From the NCBI RefSeq assembly GCF_015277875.1, contig NZ_CP063814.1:2852001-2916000 (forward strand): DNA of 64,000 bases, given 5' to 3'. Of the stretch, positions 46,456-55,975 are shown in pieces (positions within the stretch are counted from its first letter, which is position 1; every line of letters begins with the position of its first letter). Both the position numbers and the translations under genes were made by a program. The notes beneath the pieces are model-generated. The model had not been told where the DNA came from. It saw nothing but the letters and a program-made list of their open reading frames with translations, and did no database searches. This stretch comes from Microbacterium luteum. Its GTDB lineage: Bacteria > Actinomycetota > Actinomycetes > Actinomycetales > Microbacteriaceae.

Positions 46456-49400
46456 TCAGCCGGCCGGGGGCTCCGACGGCGCTTCGCCGGGCTGACAGGT
46501 CGCGGCGAAGGTCGTCTGGGCGTTGCGGAGTCCCCATCCCTGCGCGCTCCAGTCCACCGTCACCGAGATGCCTTCGACGTACGCCGCGCCGACCGGCACC
46601 TGCCAGGTTCCCGCCTCGTGCGGCAGCGGATTGTTCTCGGCGTCGAAGTAGCGCAGCGATCCGTTGCCGAAGGTGATCGCGGCCGTGCCGCCGCCCGGGG
46701 CGTTCGACGACGAGCTCGTGCGCTGGAGCGTGCCGCCGCCGACACAAGAGGTCACCGACCATGTCGCCTGCACCTGGTAAGGCGCACTCCCCGCGCGCGA
46801 CGTGACGCCCGCCCAGTCTGTGGTCGGGCCGCGCCATTGGTGCACGTAGCGCACCCGGATGCCCGGGTCGCCGTCGAAGACGCTCGTCGGCGGACCGCCG
46901 GAGAACTCGGCCGCGTTGAAGCGCGGCGGGTCCTCGTCGGAGGTGGGCAGATCGCGGATGCGCCACTCGGCGCGATTGGAGGTGACGTCGGGGCGGGCGT
47001 CGACGACGAAGGTGTACCCCCGCGGCGCGTCGTCGTCCTGCACGGCGTACACCGCCTTGGTGACGGTGACCTCGCCGAAGGACCGCCCGCCGTACGTCGA
47101 GGTCACGCACATGTCGTAGGAGTACTCCTCGCCGTCGTCCACCTCGAATTCCGCGCGGGCGCCGTCGTCGTCGGGCCGGCAGAACCTGCCCGCCTCGACG
47201 ATGTCGTACCGCAGACTCGACCCCTGGCCGTTGACGGTCGCGCTGCCGGTGGCGACGATCGTGGCCGTGCCATCGCCATTGTTGGTCGCCGTCAGCGTCA
47301 GCTGGGCGTTCCGCGGCGCGCCGACGCCGTTCGCGGCGACCGTCACCGACGAGCCGGATGCGCTGCCGCCGAGGCCGGGCGGCACGTCGAAGCGCGACAG
47401 CGGGGTGACCGTGACCGTGGATGCGGCGTTCGTGCCGATGCGGTACTCCGGCACGGTGACGCGCGTGTCCCATCGCGACACGGACACGGTCGACTCGTCG
47501 CCGGACGGGCTCGTGAGGCGCAGACTGCCGGTCTCGGCGGTGTCGATGCCGGTGATCTCCAGCCGGATGACACCACCCTCGCCCGACGCGGTGGCGACCG
47601 GAGCCGCGGAGACGGCGTCGGGCGCCGGCGGCGGGTCGTAGGCCCACGCGGTCGTTCCCACCGCGCTGCGGGACTCGCCGACGCCGTTGACCGCGCGCGC
47701 CTCGTAGACCCGCTGCTCGCCGTTGGGCGCGGAGATCGCCGGGCACGTGCCATCGGCCCCGCACCGCGCCACCACCTGACCACCGCTTCGGATGACGAAG
47801 CCCGTGAGCGAGGGGTAGGCCTGTCGGGCGGCGCCCGGATCGACGCGCAGGGTGATGCGACCGTCCGCATACGCGGTCTGCGTCACCGACGCCGGCGCCC
47901 GAGGGTATCCCTGCAGATCCAGCAGCAGCGCGCCGTTGCGCTCACCCGCCGACACGCGCCCCTGAGCGTCGCGAACCGCGAAAGACGCCGAGCACGTGGC
48001 GCCGGGAGCGTCGCTCGACCACGACGCGACCACACTCGAGGCATCCGCGACCGCGAAGGTGACGCCCGTGCACGCGCCCGTCGGGGCGACGCCCACGACC
48101 TCGAGCGGCGTGCCCGGCAGGGGGTTGACCTCTCCCCCGGCGCCCACGACGTCGATCGTGCACTGCCCGCCGGAGGCCTGCGAGCACTGCTGCGTCACCG
48201 ACCCGCCGCGGGGAAGCGTGGAAGGCGCCGCCCCGACCCGCAGCAGCAGGCGCGCCGACGCCACGCCCGGGTGGCTCGTGACCGACACCACCACGGCTTC
48301 CTGGCCGCCGGGCACCGCATCGTCGGCGCCCGTGATCGACAGCGTCGACCCCGACAGGGCGATCTCGAAGGCCCGACCCTCGCTGGAGACGGCGTACGAG
48401 ATGCCGGCCCAGTCCTCGCGCAGCTGCCACGAGGTCATCTCGCGCAGGTCGAACGCCTCGGTCTCGCCGGGGCCGACCGTGAGCGACGCCGGGGCGAGCT
48501 CCGGCTGCGGGTCGAGGGCGACGATGGTGATGGGGACCGAGAGGTAGGTCCACTCCTGCTGGCCGACCATCCGGACCGGCACCTGGCACGCATCGGAGAA
48601 GGGGGCACCGGCACCCGCGTCGTACGTCACCTCGGTCCCCGACGCCGCCCGGCAGGCCGCCTCGGCCCGCGCACCGGCGGCGCGCACGTCGTCGCCCACC
48701 TCGAGCGAGGCGCCGCGCGGGAGCGCGACGTGATCGGCGAGATCGAACGTGACCGACTCCAGCTCGGTCACCTCCGGCGCCGGCACTCCGGCGCGCAGCG
48801 CCAGCTCGATGTCGTCGTCGCCGGGCACCCGCAGGAACGCGTAGGTGGTGACCTCCCCCGAGGCGCCCTCGCCCGTGACCGAGAACGGGATGATGCGGGT
48901 GCGCTCCGGGAGCTCGCCCCGAAGGGACGCCCCCTCCACCTCGACGTCATCGACCTCGCCCCAGAGACCGACCTCGAGCTCGCCGACGTCGCCGCCGGAC
49001 CAGACGGTCTTCCCCGCGAGCACATCCACCCCGTCGGCGAAGTCGTCACGGGTCTCGACGGTGAGCACCGTGTCGTCGACGACCGGGTAGTCGGGCACGG
49101 CGTCGCGCACGACCTTGACCACGACCAGGCCCCGACCGGTGTTTCCCGACGACGAGGCCACGTCGTAGAGGAACGACATCGTGCCGACCTGCTCGCCCGC
49201 CTCGACGACGAGCGTGCGCTCTCCCGCGACATCCACCAGCGCGTCCAGCCGCGTGTACTCGGGGTTGATCGATCCGTCGGCCAGCGCCGTGGGCTGATCC
49301 GGGCGCACGGCGGTGACCTCCAGCTCCCCCCCGGTGGGGTCGATGTCGTTCGCGACGGGATCCACGCGCACGACGTTCTGGGCGCCGACCTGCACCTGCA

Positions 49401-52400
49401 CGTAGTCGGTGAACGTGATCGGGCTCGGATTGGCCTCCGAGTCGAGCACGCCCACGCGCACGGTTCCCTCGCCGGTCTCGCCGAACTCGTCCACGACCCG
49501 GTAGCGGAACTCGTCCTGCCCGCTGTCGCCGGCGACGCTGGAGTACACCAGCGCCGTGCCGTCGGCCGAGACGGTCGCCACACCCGACGCCGGCTGCGCG
49601 ATGACCGCATCGAGCCGCACGACGTCGCCGTCCGGATCCATCCCGAAGCCGTCGAAGGCGATGCGGGTGCTCTCGCCGCTGAGCACCCGGGCTTCGAGCG
49701 TGTCGGCCGACGGGGCCCGGTTGGCGTCGGAGTCGAGCACCTCGATGCGCACCGTCGCGGTGTCCTCGAGGCTCGGCGCGCCCGTGAGATAGGCGGCGTA
49801 CTCCACGGTGTAGCTGCCGGGTTCGTCCGGCGCCAAGTATCGCAGGCGATCGGCGGAGGCGAAGGCCAGGGCGTCACCGGTCGACGACACGACCGACGCC
49901 GGATTCAACACCGGACGCCCGCCCGAGGGGGCGACGTCGTTCTCGAGCACGGGGATGTCCACCTGCGCGCCCGTGCGCACGACGACGGCGTCATCCACCG
50001 CGATCGGGGCCAGTTCCGGCGCGGGCGGCAGCAGGTAGACGGTGGCCTCGCCTCTGACTGAGGCGCCGCCGTCCTGGGTGCCGTCGCTCACCGTATAGGT
50101 CACGGTGCCCAGCCGGCCCGCTTCGCCCGTGGCCGTCGTTCCGGAGACGCGCAGATAGTTCTGTCCGACGCCGTCGACGCTGAGGCTCGCCCCCTCGTCG
50201 GGGCGCGCCTCGACGTCGCTGAGCAGCAGCACCCGGCGCGTGGGGTTGGACACCGCCGCGAAGACGTCGAGGGTCGCATCCTCCTGCGGGTGGACGAACG
50301 CGACGACCGGAGCGGTCGCGAGATCGGCCGGCGCGTCGGCGGCGAGCAGGGTGATGCGCGCCGTGGCGGTGGCGGAGCTGTCGCCGTCGGTGACCGTGTA
50401 ATCCACCCGGTAGGTGCCGGGCTCCTCGGCGGCCACGTCGAACGTCGTGGACCCGCCGACGACGGTCGCCGTGGCTGCGGCGTCGTCGAGCACGCGCACC
50501 GACTCGAGCGAGATGGCCCCGGCCGTGCCGGTCACGTGGTCGATCACGTCGACGCTCGTCGCGGCGTCGATCGAGTCGATCACCGCGAAGGACTGCGCCG
50601 CCAGGAGCGGCTGCGGCGAGACGCGCACCATGAGCGACTTCGCGGCCGTGGCCCCCGCCGTGTCGGCGACGGTCACGATCAGTTCGATGAGCTCCTCCGT
50701 GCCGCCGCCGTCGTCGTCGTGCTGGTAGACGACCTCTCCGGCGGGTGTCGCCGCGACGTTGCCGACGCCGCTCGGGTTCTCCACCGACAGCAGCAGCAGC
50801 GGATCGCCCTCGGGGTCGACCCATCCCGGCAGCACCGGGACGGTGACCGTGCCGCCTCGCGCGACCTCCGGGGCGGGCCACGTCACCAGGCACCCCTCGA
50901 CCCCGCACCAGCGCGGCGCGGTCTGCGCCTCGGGCGCTGCCACGGTGAGCGTCACGGTGGCAGGTTCGGATGCGAGCCCGTCGTCGGCGGTCCCGTCGGT
51001 CACGGCGTACGAGAACGTCGCCGAGCCGCTCGCGCCGGGCTCGGTCTGCACCGTGAGCCGTTGCCCGTCGTCGGTGATGCCGACGACGCCGAAGGCGGGG
51101 TCGAGCCCCGTGACCGACGCGGCGGCGATCGCGAGCACGTCCTCATTCGGGTCGTGGTCGTTCAGCAGCACCGGCAGGGCCGTCAGCGCACCCGCGCGCA
51201 CGCCGAACGCATCGGGCTCTGCGATCGGCGGGCGGGGGTCGACCTGCACCGCGAGCTGCTCGTCGCTCGGCTCGGCATCCGGATTCACCCGGTCATCGAG
51301 CGCCCAGTTCTGACTCGACGCGACCAGCCCGCCGTCGGGAACGGTCCACACCCATCCGCTGCGGGTCTCGTTGAGGATCACCGCCCCCTGCCCCACGACG
51401 AATTCCGGCCGCCGCTGCTCCCCGAGCGTCTCGCCGGCGTAGTCGAGCGGCGTCTCGCCGTCGGCGGAACTCCAGAGCAGACCGCCCGCGGTCCCCTGCG
51501 GCAGCCACGCGGCGTACACCTCGCCATCGACGGTCACCGGCTCGGCGGGCAGGCCGAGCACCGACGTGCCGGCGCGCTCCGTGTCGGGGGCGGATCCGTC
51601 GACGGGGATGCGCACGAGCGCCGTCTCGTCGGCGACGTAGACGGAGTCGCCCTCGGCCGCGGCGCGTCCGACCACCACGGAGCCTGCCACGTCGACCGTG
51701 ACCGGCTCGGCCACGCCCTGTCGCCACACCGTTCCGGTGTCGGCATCGACGAGCACCCACGACTCCCCCGCTGCCGTCATCAGCGGCTGCGCGAGGTCGC
51801 CGGCGTCGATCGGGTCGCGGACTTCGGACCGGCCCGCGGGGATGTCCCACCGCAGCACCGACCCGTCGCCGGCGGAGTAGGCGAACAGGGTGCCGTCGTC
51901 GGCGACGGCGATCGCGTCGGCGGTGTAGGGCGCATCGTCATCGCCCGCCGCGAACGGGTCGAGCTGCACCGCGTCGCCTGCGATCTCGCCCGCGAACACG
52001 GTGCCGGCGTCGGTGAGATAGGCGACGTAGTCTCCGGCGGTGGAAACGACCGTCGTGCCGGCCGGAGTCGACGGCGACGCCCGCACCGTCTCGTCGTCCA
52101 GATCGACCGGCTGTGCGCCGTCGATGGGCGTGACCTTCGACCAGCTGTCGGTGAACAGGAACGCCCCGCCGGCGTTCTGGGTGACCTCGCTCGGATTCGA
52201 CACGGTGCGCACCGTGTCCAGTTCGCCGATCGCGGTGTTCACGCGGGCGTAGCGCGACCCCTCGCCCGTCTGCAGCGCCCACACGGACGCGTCGACCTCG
52301 GGGGTCTCCTGCGCGTCCAGACCCGGCCAGACGATGCCGGCCGTGAGCACGACGCCCGCGGCGGCGACGCCCGCGACGATGCCGACCAGAGTGCGGCGCC

Positions 52401-52404
52401 GCAC
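46456..52404 (-). CDS. Giant membrane-anchored surface protein with Ig-like and fibronectin III repeats
   Basis: 1982 residues. An N-terminal signal-anchor (about 5-27) is followed by a propeller-like region (about 35-390) of short repeats with Val-Ala-Asp strands. Next is a long array of Ig-like/VCBS-type repeats (about 400-1450), marked by LLNDHDPNED, LENDVAPSGG and ANDIDPTGG, the usual N-D-x-D turn that binds calcium in such folds. Fibronectin-III-like domains (about 1500-1900) and a Cys-containing C-terminal domain follow. There is no LPXTG motif. It likely stretches into or beyond the wall, for adhesion or wall organisation. GTG start at 52404, one base after the kinase stop, so expression is tied to the kinase. 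Binding target unknown. Confidence 0.85.
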   Translation of the reverse strand: MRRRTLVGIVAGVAAAGVVLTAGIVWPGLDAQETPEVDASVWALQTGEGSRYARVNTAIGELDTVRTVSNPSEVTQNAGGAFLFTDSWSKVTPIDGAQPVDLDDETVRASPSTPAGTTVVSTAGDYVAYLTDAGTVFAGEIAGDAVQLDPFAAGDDDAPYTADAIAVADDGTLFAYSAGDGSVLRWDIPAGRSEVRDPIDAGDLAQPLMTAAGESWVLVDADTGTVWRQGVAEPVTVDVAGSVVVGRAAAEGDSVYVADETALVRIPVDGSAPDTERAGTSVLGLPAEPVTVDGEVYAAWLPQGTAGGLLWSSADGETPLDYAGETLGEQRRPEFVVGQGAVILNETRSGWVWTVPDGGLVASSQNWALDDRVNPDAEPSDEQLAVQVDPRPPIAEPDAFGVRAGALTALPVLLNDHDPNEDVLAIAAASVTGLDPAFGVVGITDDGQRLTVQTEPGASGSATFSYAVTDGTADDGLASEPATVTLTVAAPEAQTAPRWCGVEGCLVTWPAPEVARGGTVTVPVLPGWVDPEGDPLLLLSVENPSGVGNVAATPAGEVVYQHDDDGGGTEELIELIVTVADTAGATAAKSLMVRVSPQPLLAAQSFAVIDSIDAATSVDVIDHVTGTAGAISLESVRVLDDAAATATVVGGSTTFDVAAEEPGTYRVDYTVTDGDSSATATARITLLAADAPADLATAPVVAFVHPQEDATLDVFAAVSNPTRRVLLLSDVEARPDEGASLSVDGVGQNYLRVSGTTATGEAGRLGTVTYTVSDGTQDGGASVRGEATVYLLPPAPELAPIAVDDAVVVRTGAQVDIPVLENDVAPSGGRPVLNPASVVSSTGDALAFASADRLRYLAPDEPGSYTVEYAAYLTGAPSLEDTATVRIEVLDSDANRAPSADTLEARVLSGESTRIAFDGFGMDPDGDVVRLDAVIAQPASGVATVSADGTALVYSSVAGDSGQDEFRYRVVDEFGETGEGTVRVGVLDSEANPSPITFTDYVQVQVGAQNVVRVDPVANDIDPTGGELEVTAVRPDQPTALADGSINPEYTRLDALVDVAGERTLVVEAGEQVGTMSFLYDVASSSGNTGRGLVVVKVVRDAVPDYPVVDDTVLTVETRDDFADGVDVLAGKTVWSGGDVGELEVGLWGEVDDVEVEGASLRGELPERTRIIPFSVTGEGASGEVTTYAFLRVPGDDDIELALRAGVPAPEVTELESVTFDLADHVALPRGASLEVGDDVRAAGARAEAACRAASGTEVTYDAGAGAPFSDACQVPVRMVGQQEWTYLSVPITIVALDPQPELAPASLTVGPGETEAFDLREMTSWQLREDWAGISYAVSSEGRAFEIALSGSTLSITGADDAVPGGQEAVVVSVTSHPGVASARLLLRVGAAPSTLPRGGSVTQQCSQASGGQCTIDVVGAGGEVNPLPGTPLEVVGVAPTGACTGVTFAVADASSVVASWSSDAPGATCSASFAVRDAQGRVSAGERNGALLLDLQGYPRAPASVTQTAYADGRITLRVDPGAARQAYPSLTGFVIRSGGQVVARCGADGTCPAISAPNGEQRVYEARAVNGVGESRSAVGTTAWAYDPPPAPDAVSAAPVATASGEGGVIRLEITGIDTAETGSLRLTSPSGDESTVSVSRWDTRVTVPEYRIGTNAASTVTVTPLSRFDVPPGLGGSASGSSVTVAANGVGAPRNAQLTLTATNNGDGTATIVATGSATVNGQGSSLRYDIVEAGRFCRPDDDGARAEFEVDDGEEYSYDMCVTSTYGGRSFGEVTVTKAVYAVQDDDAPRGYTFVVDARPDVTSNRAEWRIRDLPTSDEDPPRFNAAEFSGGPPTSVFDGDPGIRVRYVHQWRGPTTDWAGVTSRAGSAPYQVQATWSVTSCVGGGTLQRTSSSSNAPGGGTAAITFGNGSLRYFDAENNPLPHEAGTWQVPVGAAYVEGISVTVDWSAQGWGLRNAQTTFAATCQPGEAPSEPPAG

Positions 52405-52405
52405 G

Positions 52406-53536
52406 TCAGATCACCCCCGCGATCAGCAAGGATGCGACGACGCCGACCGCGCCCACGAGCGCCGCCACCGCGACGGCCCACGGCAGCATCCGCTGTCGGG
52501 CCCGCTCGGGCGACGTGAACTCGGTGTCCTCATCGCGTGCGAGCGAGGCGACGCCCGTGCGCGGCGCGGTCTTGCGGCGCACCTCCCGCTCGATGCGCGA
52601 CCGGGCCGGCCCGCGCAGCGCGCTGTCGGCGAAGTCGATCGGGTCAGCGCCCGGCGCCCACTCCGACGCCGGGACCTCCAGCGGCGTCGGCGACACCCCG
52701 AGCGATTCCTGCACCGACTGCAGCGCCTCGGCGAACTCACGCGCCGAGGCATATCGCTGTGCCGGAATACGACTCATCGACCGCGCGAGCACGTCTTGCA
52801 GCGCATCCGGAACATCGGTGCGCGGGATGGGCGTGTACGACGCTCGGGCGATGCGACGGCGCAGCAGATCCTTGGAGTTCTGGCCGCGTTCACGACGTTC
52901 GAAGGGGCTGCGGCCGGCCAGCAGCGAGTAGACGGTGGCGCCCAGACTCCAGACCTCGCTCGAGATCGTGCCGGCCGTCTCCTCCGCGACCACCTCCGGC
53001 GCCGACCACGGAATCGACATCGCGAGCACCTCGTCGGCCTGCGTGCCGATGAGCGACGACGAGATGCCGAAGTCGGCCAGCACCGGGGTGCCGAAGGTCG
53101 TGACCAGGATGTTGCTGGGCTTCACGTCGCGGTGCACCAGCCCCGCGCGGTGGGCCGATTCCAACGCGGAGGCCATCCGCACCCCGATCGAGAGCACCTC
53201 GGTCACCGGCATCCGCTCGACGCGGTAGCGCTGCGACAGCGACCCGGGGCAGAACTCCATCACGATGAACGGCCTGCCGTCGGCGGAGATGCCCGCCTGG
53301 TACACGGTCACGATCGACGGATGCGCCGACAGCCGCGCGAGCACGTCGGCCTCGGCGTTGAACATGCGGCGCAGGTCTGCTTCTCGCACGTCGCTCGGCA
53401 GCACCTTGACCGCGACGTCGCGCCGGGGCATGTCCTGCTCGTAGAGGAAGACGTCGGCGAAGCCGCCCGAGCCGAGGGGACGGATGTAGGCGAGCCCCGG
53501 GAGTATCGGCGGCGCAGAAGGCAGGCGTGCGGCCAC
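52406..53536 (-). CDS. Membrane Ser/Thr protein kinase
   Basis: 376 residues. The kinase domain (about 14-275) has the Gly-rich loop LGSGGFADV, catalytic Lys44, HRDVKPSN (Asp137, Asn142), DFG (Asp155) and APE, so it should be active. The activation loop (ISSSLIGTQADEVLAMS) has several Ser/Thr. A juxtamembrane region with basic and Thr residues (about 300-345) leads to one membrane helix at the very C-terminus (349-376) with no extracellular sensor, unlike PASTA kinases. It is the first gene of the cluster that ends with an FHA protein. GTG start with a strong GGGGGAGG site. Confidence 0.94.
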   Translation of the reverse strand: MAARLPSAPPILPGLAYIRPLGSGGFADVFLYEQDMPRRDVAVKVLPSDVREADLRRMFNAEADVLARLSAHPSIVTVYQAGISADGRPFIVMEFCPGSLSQRYRVERMPVTEVLSIGVRMASALESAHRAGLVHRDVKPSNILVTTFGTPVLADFGISSSLIGTQADEVLAMSIPWSAPEVVAEETAGTISSEVWSLGATVYSLLAGRSPFERRERGQNSKDLLRRRIARASYTPIPRTDVPDALQDVLARSMSRIPAQRYASAREFAEALQSVQESLGVSPTPLEVPASEWAPGADPIDFADSALRGPARSRIEREVRRKTAPRTGVASLARDEDTEFTSPERARQRMLPWAVAVAALVGAVGVVASLLIAGVI

Positions 53537-53572
53537 CGTTCCTCCCCCTGTTGCCCTGGCGCAAGCCCGCCC

Positions 53573-53578
53573 ATGCTA
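53573..53578 (-). promoter_or_regulatory. Candidate -10 box (TAGCAT) of the kinase cluster
   Basis: TAGCAT on the minus strand, about 37 bases before the kinase start, in a 108-base gap. No clear -35. Confidence 0.4.
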
Positions 53579-53644
53579 ACAAGCAGACCTGCTCGCACCG
53601 CGCATCCCGCCTCGGCGCAGGGCTCAACCCGCCCGACGCAGGGC

Positions 53645-54355
53645 TCAGGTCAGCGGCGGCGGATCGTCGAAGGGGGCGTCGAGGGAGCGGGTGAGCTCCT
53701 CGAGCATCGCGGCGATCTGCGGCTCGACGAGCTCGGCGACGGCCGCCTGGATGCGCAACCGGTGGTGCAGGAGGATCGAGCACACCTCTCGGCCCACCAT
53801 GTTCGCGTAGTCGTCGGCCAGCCCGACCTCCTGGCGCAGCGCCGCCTTCGCCTCGTCCGTCAGCGGCGGCAGCGCCGGAACGTCGGCGTCGGCCTCCTCC
53901 GCGAGCCCGGCGATGGTGAAGAGGAAGGGCGCCCCGGGCACCGGATCCGGGTCGAGCGGCAATCCCTCGAACTCGGGGTCGAGGTCTTCGGCGGGCCGGT
54001 AGCTGCGGGCGCGGTTGCGTGCGGCCTGCTGGTCGAGCTCCGCCTGCAGCATGGGGAGGTTCCGCGCGGTGTAGTCGGCGACGGTGTGGTCGACGATCGT
54101 CTTGACCCGGGTGGAGAGGCCGTGCTGCACGCCGTGGGGCACGTCCGCACCGAGGCCGGCCGCAGACAGCACCGGAGATCCGAAGCAGCGCCGACACGGC
54201 GCGACGCGGCCGCGGTGGGTCGCCGGCTCCCAGCGGGGCAGCCAGCGCAGCCAGGCGTCCACCGCCTGGCTCACCTGCGTCTCGAGCGACCGCTCCACCC
54301 CTCCACGGTAGCCGTCCGTCCCCGATCCGACGGGGTTTGCGCCCTCCGGATTCAT
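53645..54355 (-). CDS. Hypothetical protein
   Basis: 236 residues, soluble, no signal peptide. The N-terminal part has two close cysteines in APCRRCFGSP. The middle is charged (RSYRPAEDLDPEFEGLPLDPDP) and the C-terminal half is helical with REVCSILLHHRLRI. It looks like a conserved cytoplasmic helical protein; I do not recognise the family. Its ATG overlaps the stop of the upstream membrane protein (ATGA), so it belongs to the 55825-53645 row. Confidence 0.7.
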   Translation of the reverse strand: MNPEGANPVGSGTDGYRGGVERSLETQVSQAVDAWLRWLPRWEPATHRGRVAPCRRCFGSPVLSAAGLGADVPHGVQHGLSTRVKTIVDHTVADYTARNLPMLQAELDQQAARNRARSYRPAEDLDPEFEGLPLDPDPVPGAPFLFTIAGLAEEADADVPALPPLTDEAKAALRQEVGLADDYANMVGREVCSILLHHRLRIQAAVAELVEPQIAAMLEELTRSLDAPFDDPPPLT

Positions 54356-54855
54356 GCGTCGTCCTCGTCCTCCCACGACCAGTGGGGGCGGGATGCGCGC
54401 GTGCGCACGAGCGCGATACCCGCCCACGCCGCCCCGAGCGCCGCGGCGATGATGACGAGCCCGAACCAGGTCGTGGCCACGCGACCGGCCACCGCCGACG
54501 CCGCCCCGAGTCCCGACCCGGTGATCACCAGCGTGATCCACATGCCGGCGAGATAGGCGAGCCCCGTTGCGGCGGCGATCCACAGCGACGACATGTACGA
54601 GGGATGCGGTCGGCGCACGACGGTCAGCAGCGTCAGAGCGAATGCGGCGATCGACGCGGCGACGGCCACCGCCCCGGGCGCCTGACCGAGGCCGGGCATC
54701 GCGATCACGGACTCGTCGGTGACCAGGCTCGTCATGCCGAGCCCGAAGATGAGCAGCGCGAGGTCGCCGACGGTGGCGAAGACGACGGCGACGCCCGGTC
54801 GCACGGGTCCCCCGCCGGAGGCGGAGGGGTCCGGTGCGCCGGGCGTCGCGGTCAC
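54352..54855 (-). CDS. Hypothetical four-helix membrane protein
   Basis: 167 residues with four hydrophobic segments (about 22-45, 62-80, 88-112 and 125-148) and an acidic-aromatic C-terminus, HWSWEDEDDA. GTG start at 54855, four bases after the previous stop. It has no recognised family and lies between two other uncharacterised genes in a coupled row. Confidence 0.7.
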   Translation of the reverse strand: MTATPGAPDPSASGGGPVRPGVAVVFATVGDLALLIFGLGMTSLVTDESVIAMPGLGQAPGAVAVAASIAAFALTLLTVVRRPHPSYMSSLWIAAATGLAYLAGMWITLVITGSGLGAASAVAGRVATTWFGLVIIAAALGAAWAGIALVRTRASRPHWSWEDEDDA

Positions 54856-54859
54856 GGTC

Positions 54860-55825
54860 TTACGGGCGGACCAGTTGGGGTCCCGCCTCGAGGGTGCGCT
54901 CGTACTCGCGCTGCGCCTCGGTGTTGAGCTCGGTGACGCGCTTGCCGCGCGATGCGACCCACGCGCCGTACCAGATGGTCAGTTCGCGGCCGAGGACGAA
55001 GGCGACGATCGCCAGCGGGGCGAGCACCTGCTCCTCGACGAGGGCCGCGCCCTCACGGGCGGTCAGCAGCCAGAACGGCGCCTGGAAGAGCTGCCCGAGG
55101 ATGTGACCGCCGTAGGACGCCAGACCCACCAGCAGGCCGAAGATCACCCACGCACCCCACCGACCGCGGTTGATGATGGCGCCCAGCAGCCAGAACGACA
55201 GGAAGAAGACGACGACAGGCACCCACAGGGATGCCGTGGCGAGCGCCTCGAGCGCATCGGTGCCGATCGTCTCGGCGGTGACCGACCCCTCGATGGCGCC
55301 GAAACCGAGCCACGCCGCGAGGTACAGCACGGCGAAGGTGAGAGCGGCGAGCACGCCGATGGCGCCGGCGGCGGCACGGTTCCCGCGCGGGCGGGGGGCT
55401 TCGGGTGCCTGAACGAAGATCGGCTGCGGGCTGGCGGCGGGCGCGACGTAGGCGGGTTCCGCGTGGGCGGGTCCGGCGTCCGCCGGCTGGGCGGCGGGCT
55501 CCTCGGCCCACGAGGGGACGTCGTAGGTCCGCTCGGTGTACGACGGCTCGTCGGCGGCGACGACCGTCTCATCGACGGGCGCGTCATAGGCCGTGGCGGC
55601 GGGCTCGTCCGAGACCGGCTCGCGGGTCACCGGCTCGGCGGTCTCCGTCGATGTCGGCTCGGCGGCGGGCTCCTGGGGATCGGGGTCGGCGGCGGCCTGC
55701 GCGGCGGCTTCCTCGCGACGGGCGGCCTCGGCGTCGGCGAGACCGGCGTTGGCCTGTCCGACCACGTCATCCACCGGGCCGGGCTCTTCGACCGGCTCCC
55801 CGTACGACGACTTGGGGTCACTCAT
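54860..55825 (-). CDS. Hypothetical membrane protein with acidic disordered N-terminus
   Basis: 321 residues. The first 150 are rich in Glu, Ala, Pro and Asp (low complexity, with PAEPTSTETAEPVTREP), then four membrane helices (about 155-280) and a Glu/Arg helix at the end. The N-terminal region resembles the disordered cytoplasmic tails of mycobacterial-type septum or wall proteins, but no family is recognised. SD GTGAGGAG stands before the ATG at 55825. First gene of the row and divergent from the lipoprotein at 55976. Confidence 0.72.
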   Translation of the reverse strand: MSDPKSSYGEPVEEPGPVDDVVGQANAGLADAEAARREEAAAQAAADPDPQEPAAEPTSTETAEPVTREPVSDEPAATAYDAPVDETVVAADEPSYTERTYDVPSWAEEPAAQPADAGPAHAEPAYVAPAASPQPIFVQAPEAPRPRGNRAAAGAIGVLAALTFAVLYLAAWLGFGAIEGSVTAETIGTDALEALATASLWVPVVVFFLSFWLLGAIINRGRWGAWVIFGLLVGLASYGGHILGQLFQAPFWLLTAREGAALVEEQVLAPLAIVAFVLGRELTIWYGAWVASRGKRVTELNTEAQREYERTLEAGPQLVRP

Positions 55826-55963
55826 CGTGATCGCACTCCTCACGCGGGGACGATCCCCGCAGTTGCGAAGATATCGCGGGGATGCGCGTGGGGCCCGCAG
55901 GCGTGCCGGGCGTTGCGGCACCGGATTCGTCCCGGATGCCTCCCACGCGTCACGGCATCGGAT

Positions 55964-55969
55964 TAGGGT
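55964..55969 (+). promoter_or_regulatory. -10 box (TAGGGT) of leaderless lipoprotein gene
   Basis: TAGGGT followed by 6 nt and the ATG at 55976. The 150-base divergent gap 55826-55975 shows nothing else clear. Confidence 0.55.
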
Positions 55970-55975
55970 GTCATC

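Noticed and set aside
45439..50061. 1540-residue plus-strand frame opposite MoxR and the Ig-like protein
   Set aside because: Composition is Arg/Asp/Val/His repeats with no domain or signal, while the minus strand has coherent motifs and coupled starts.
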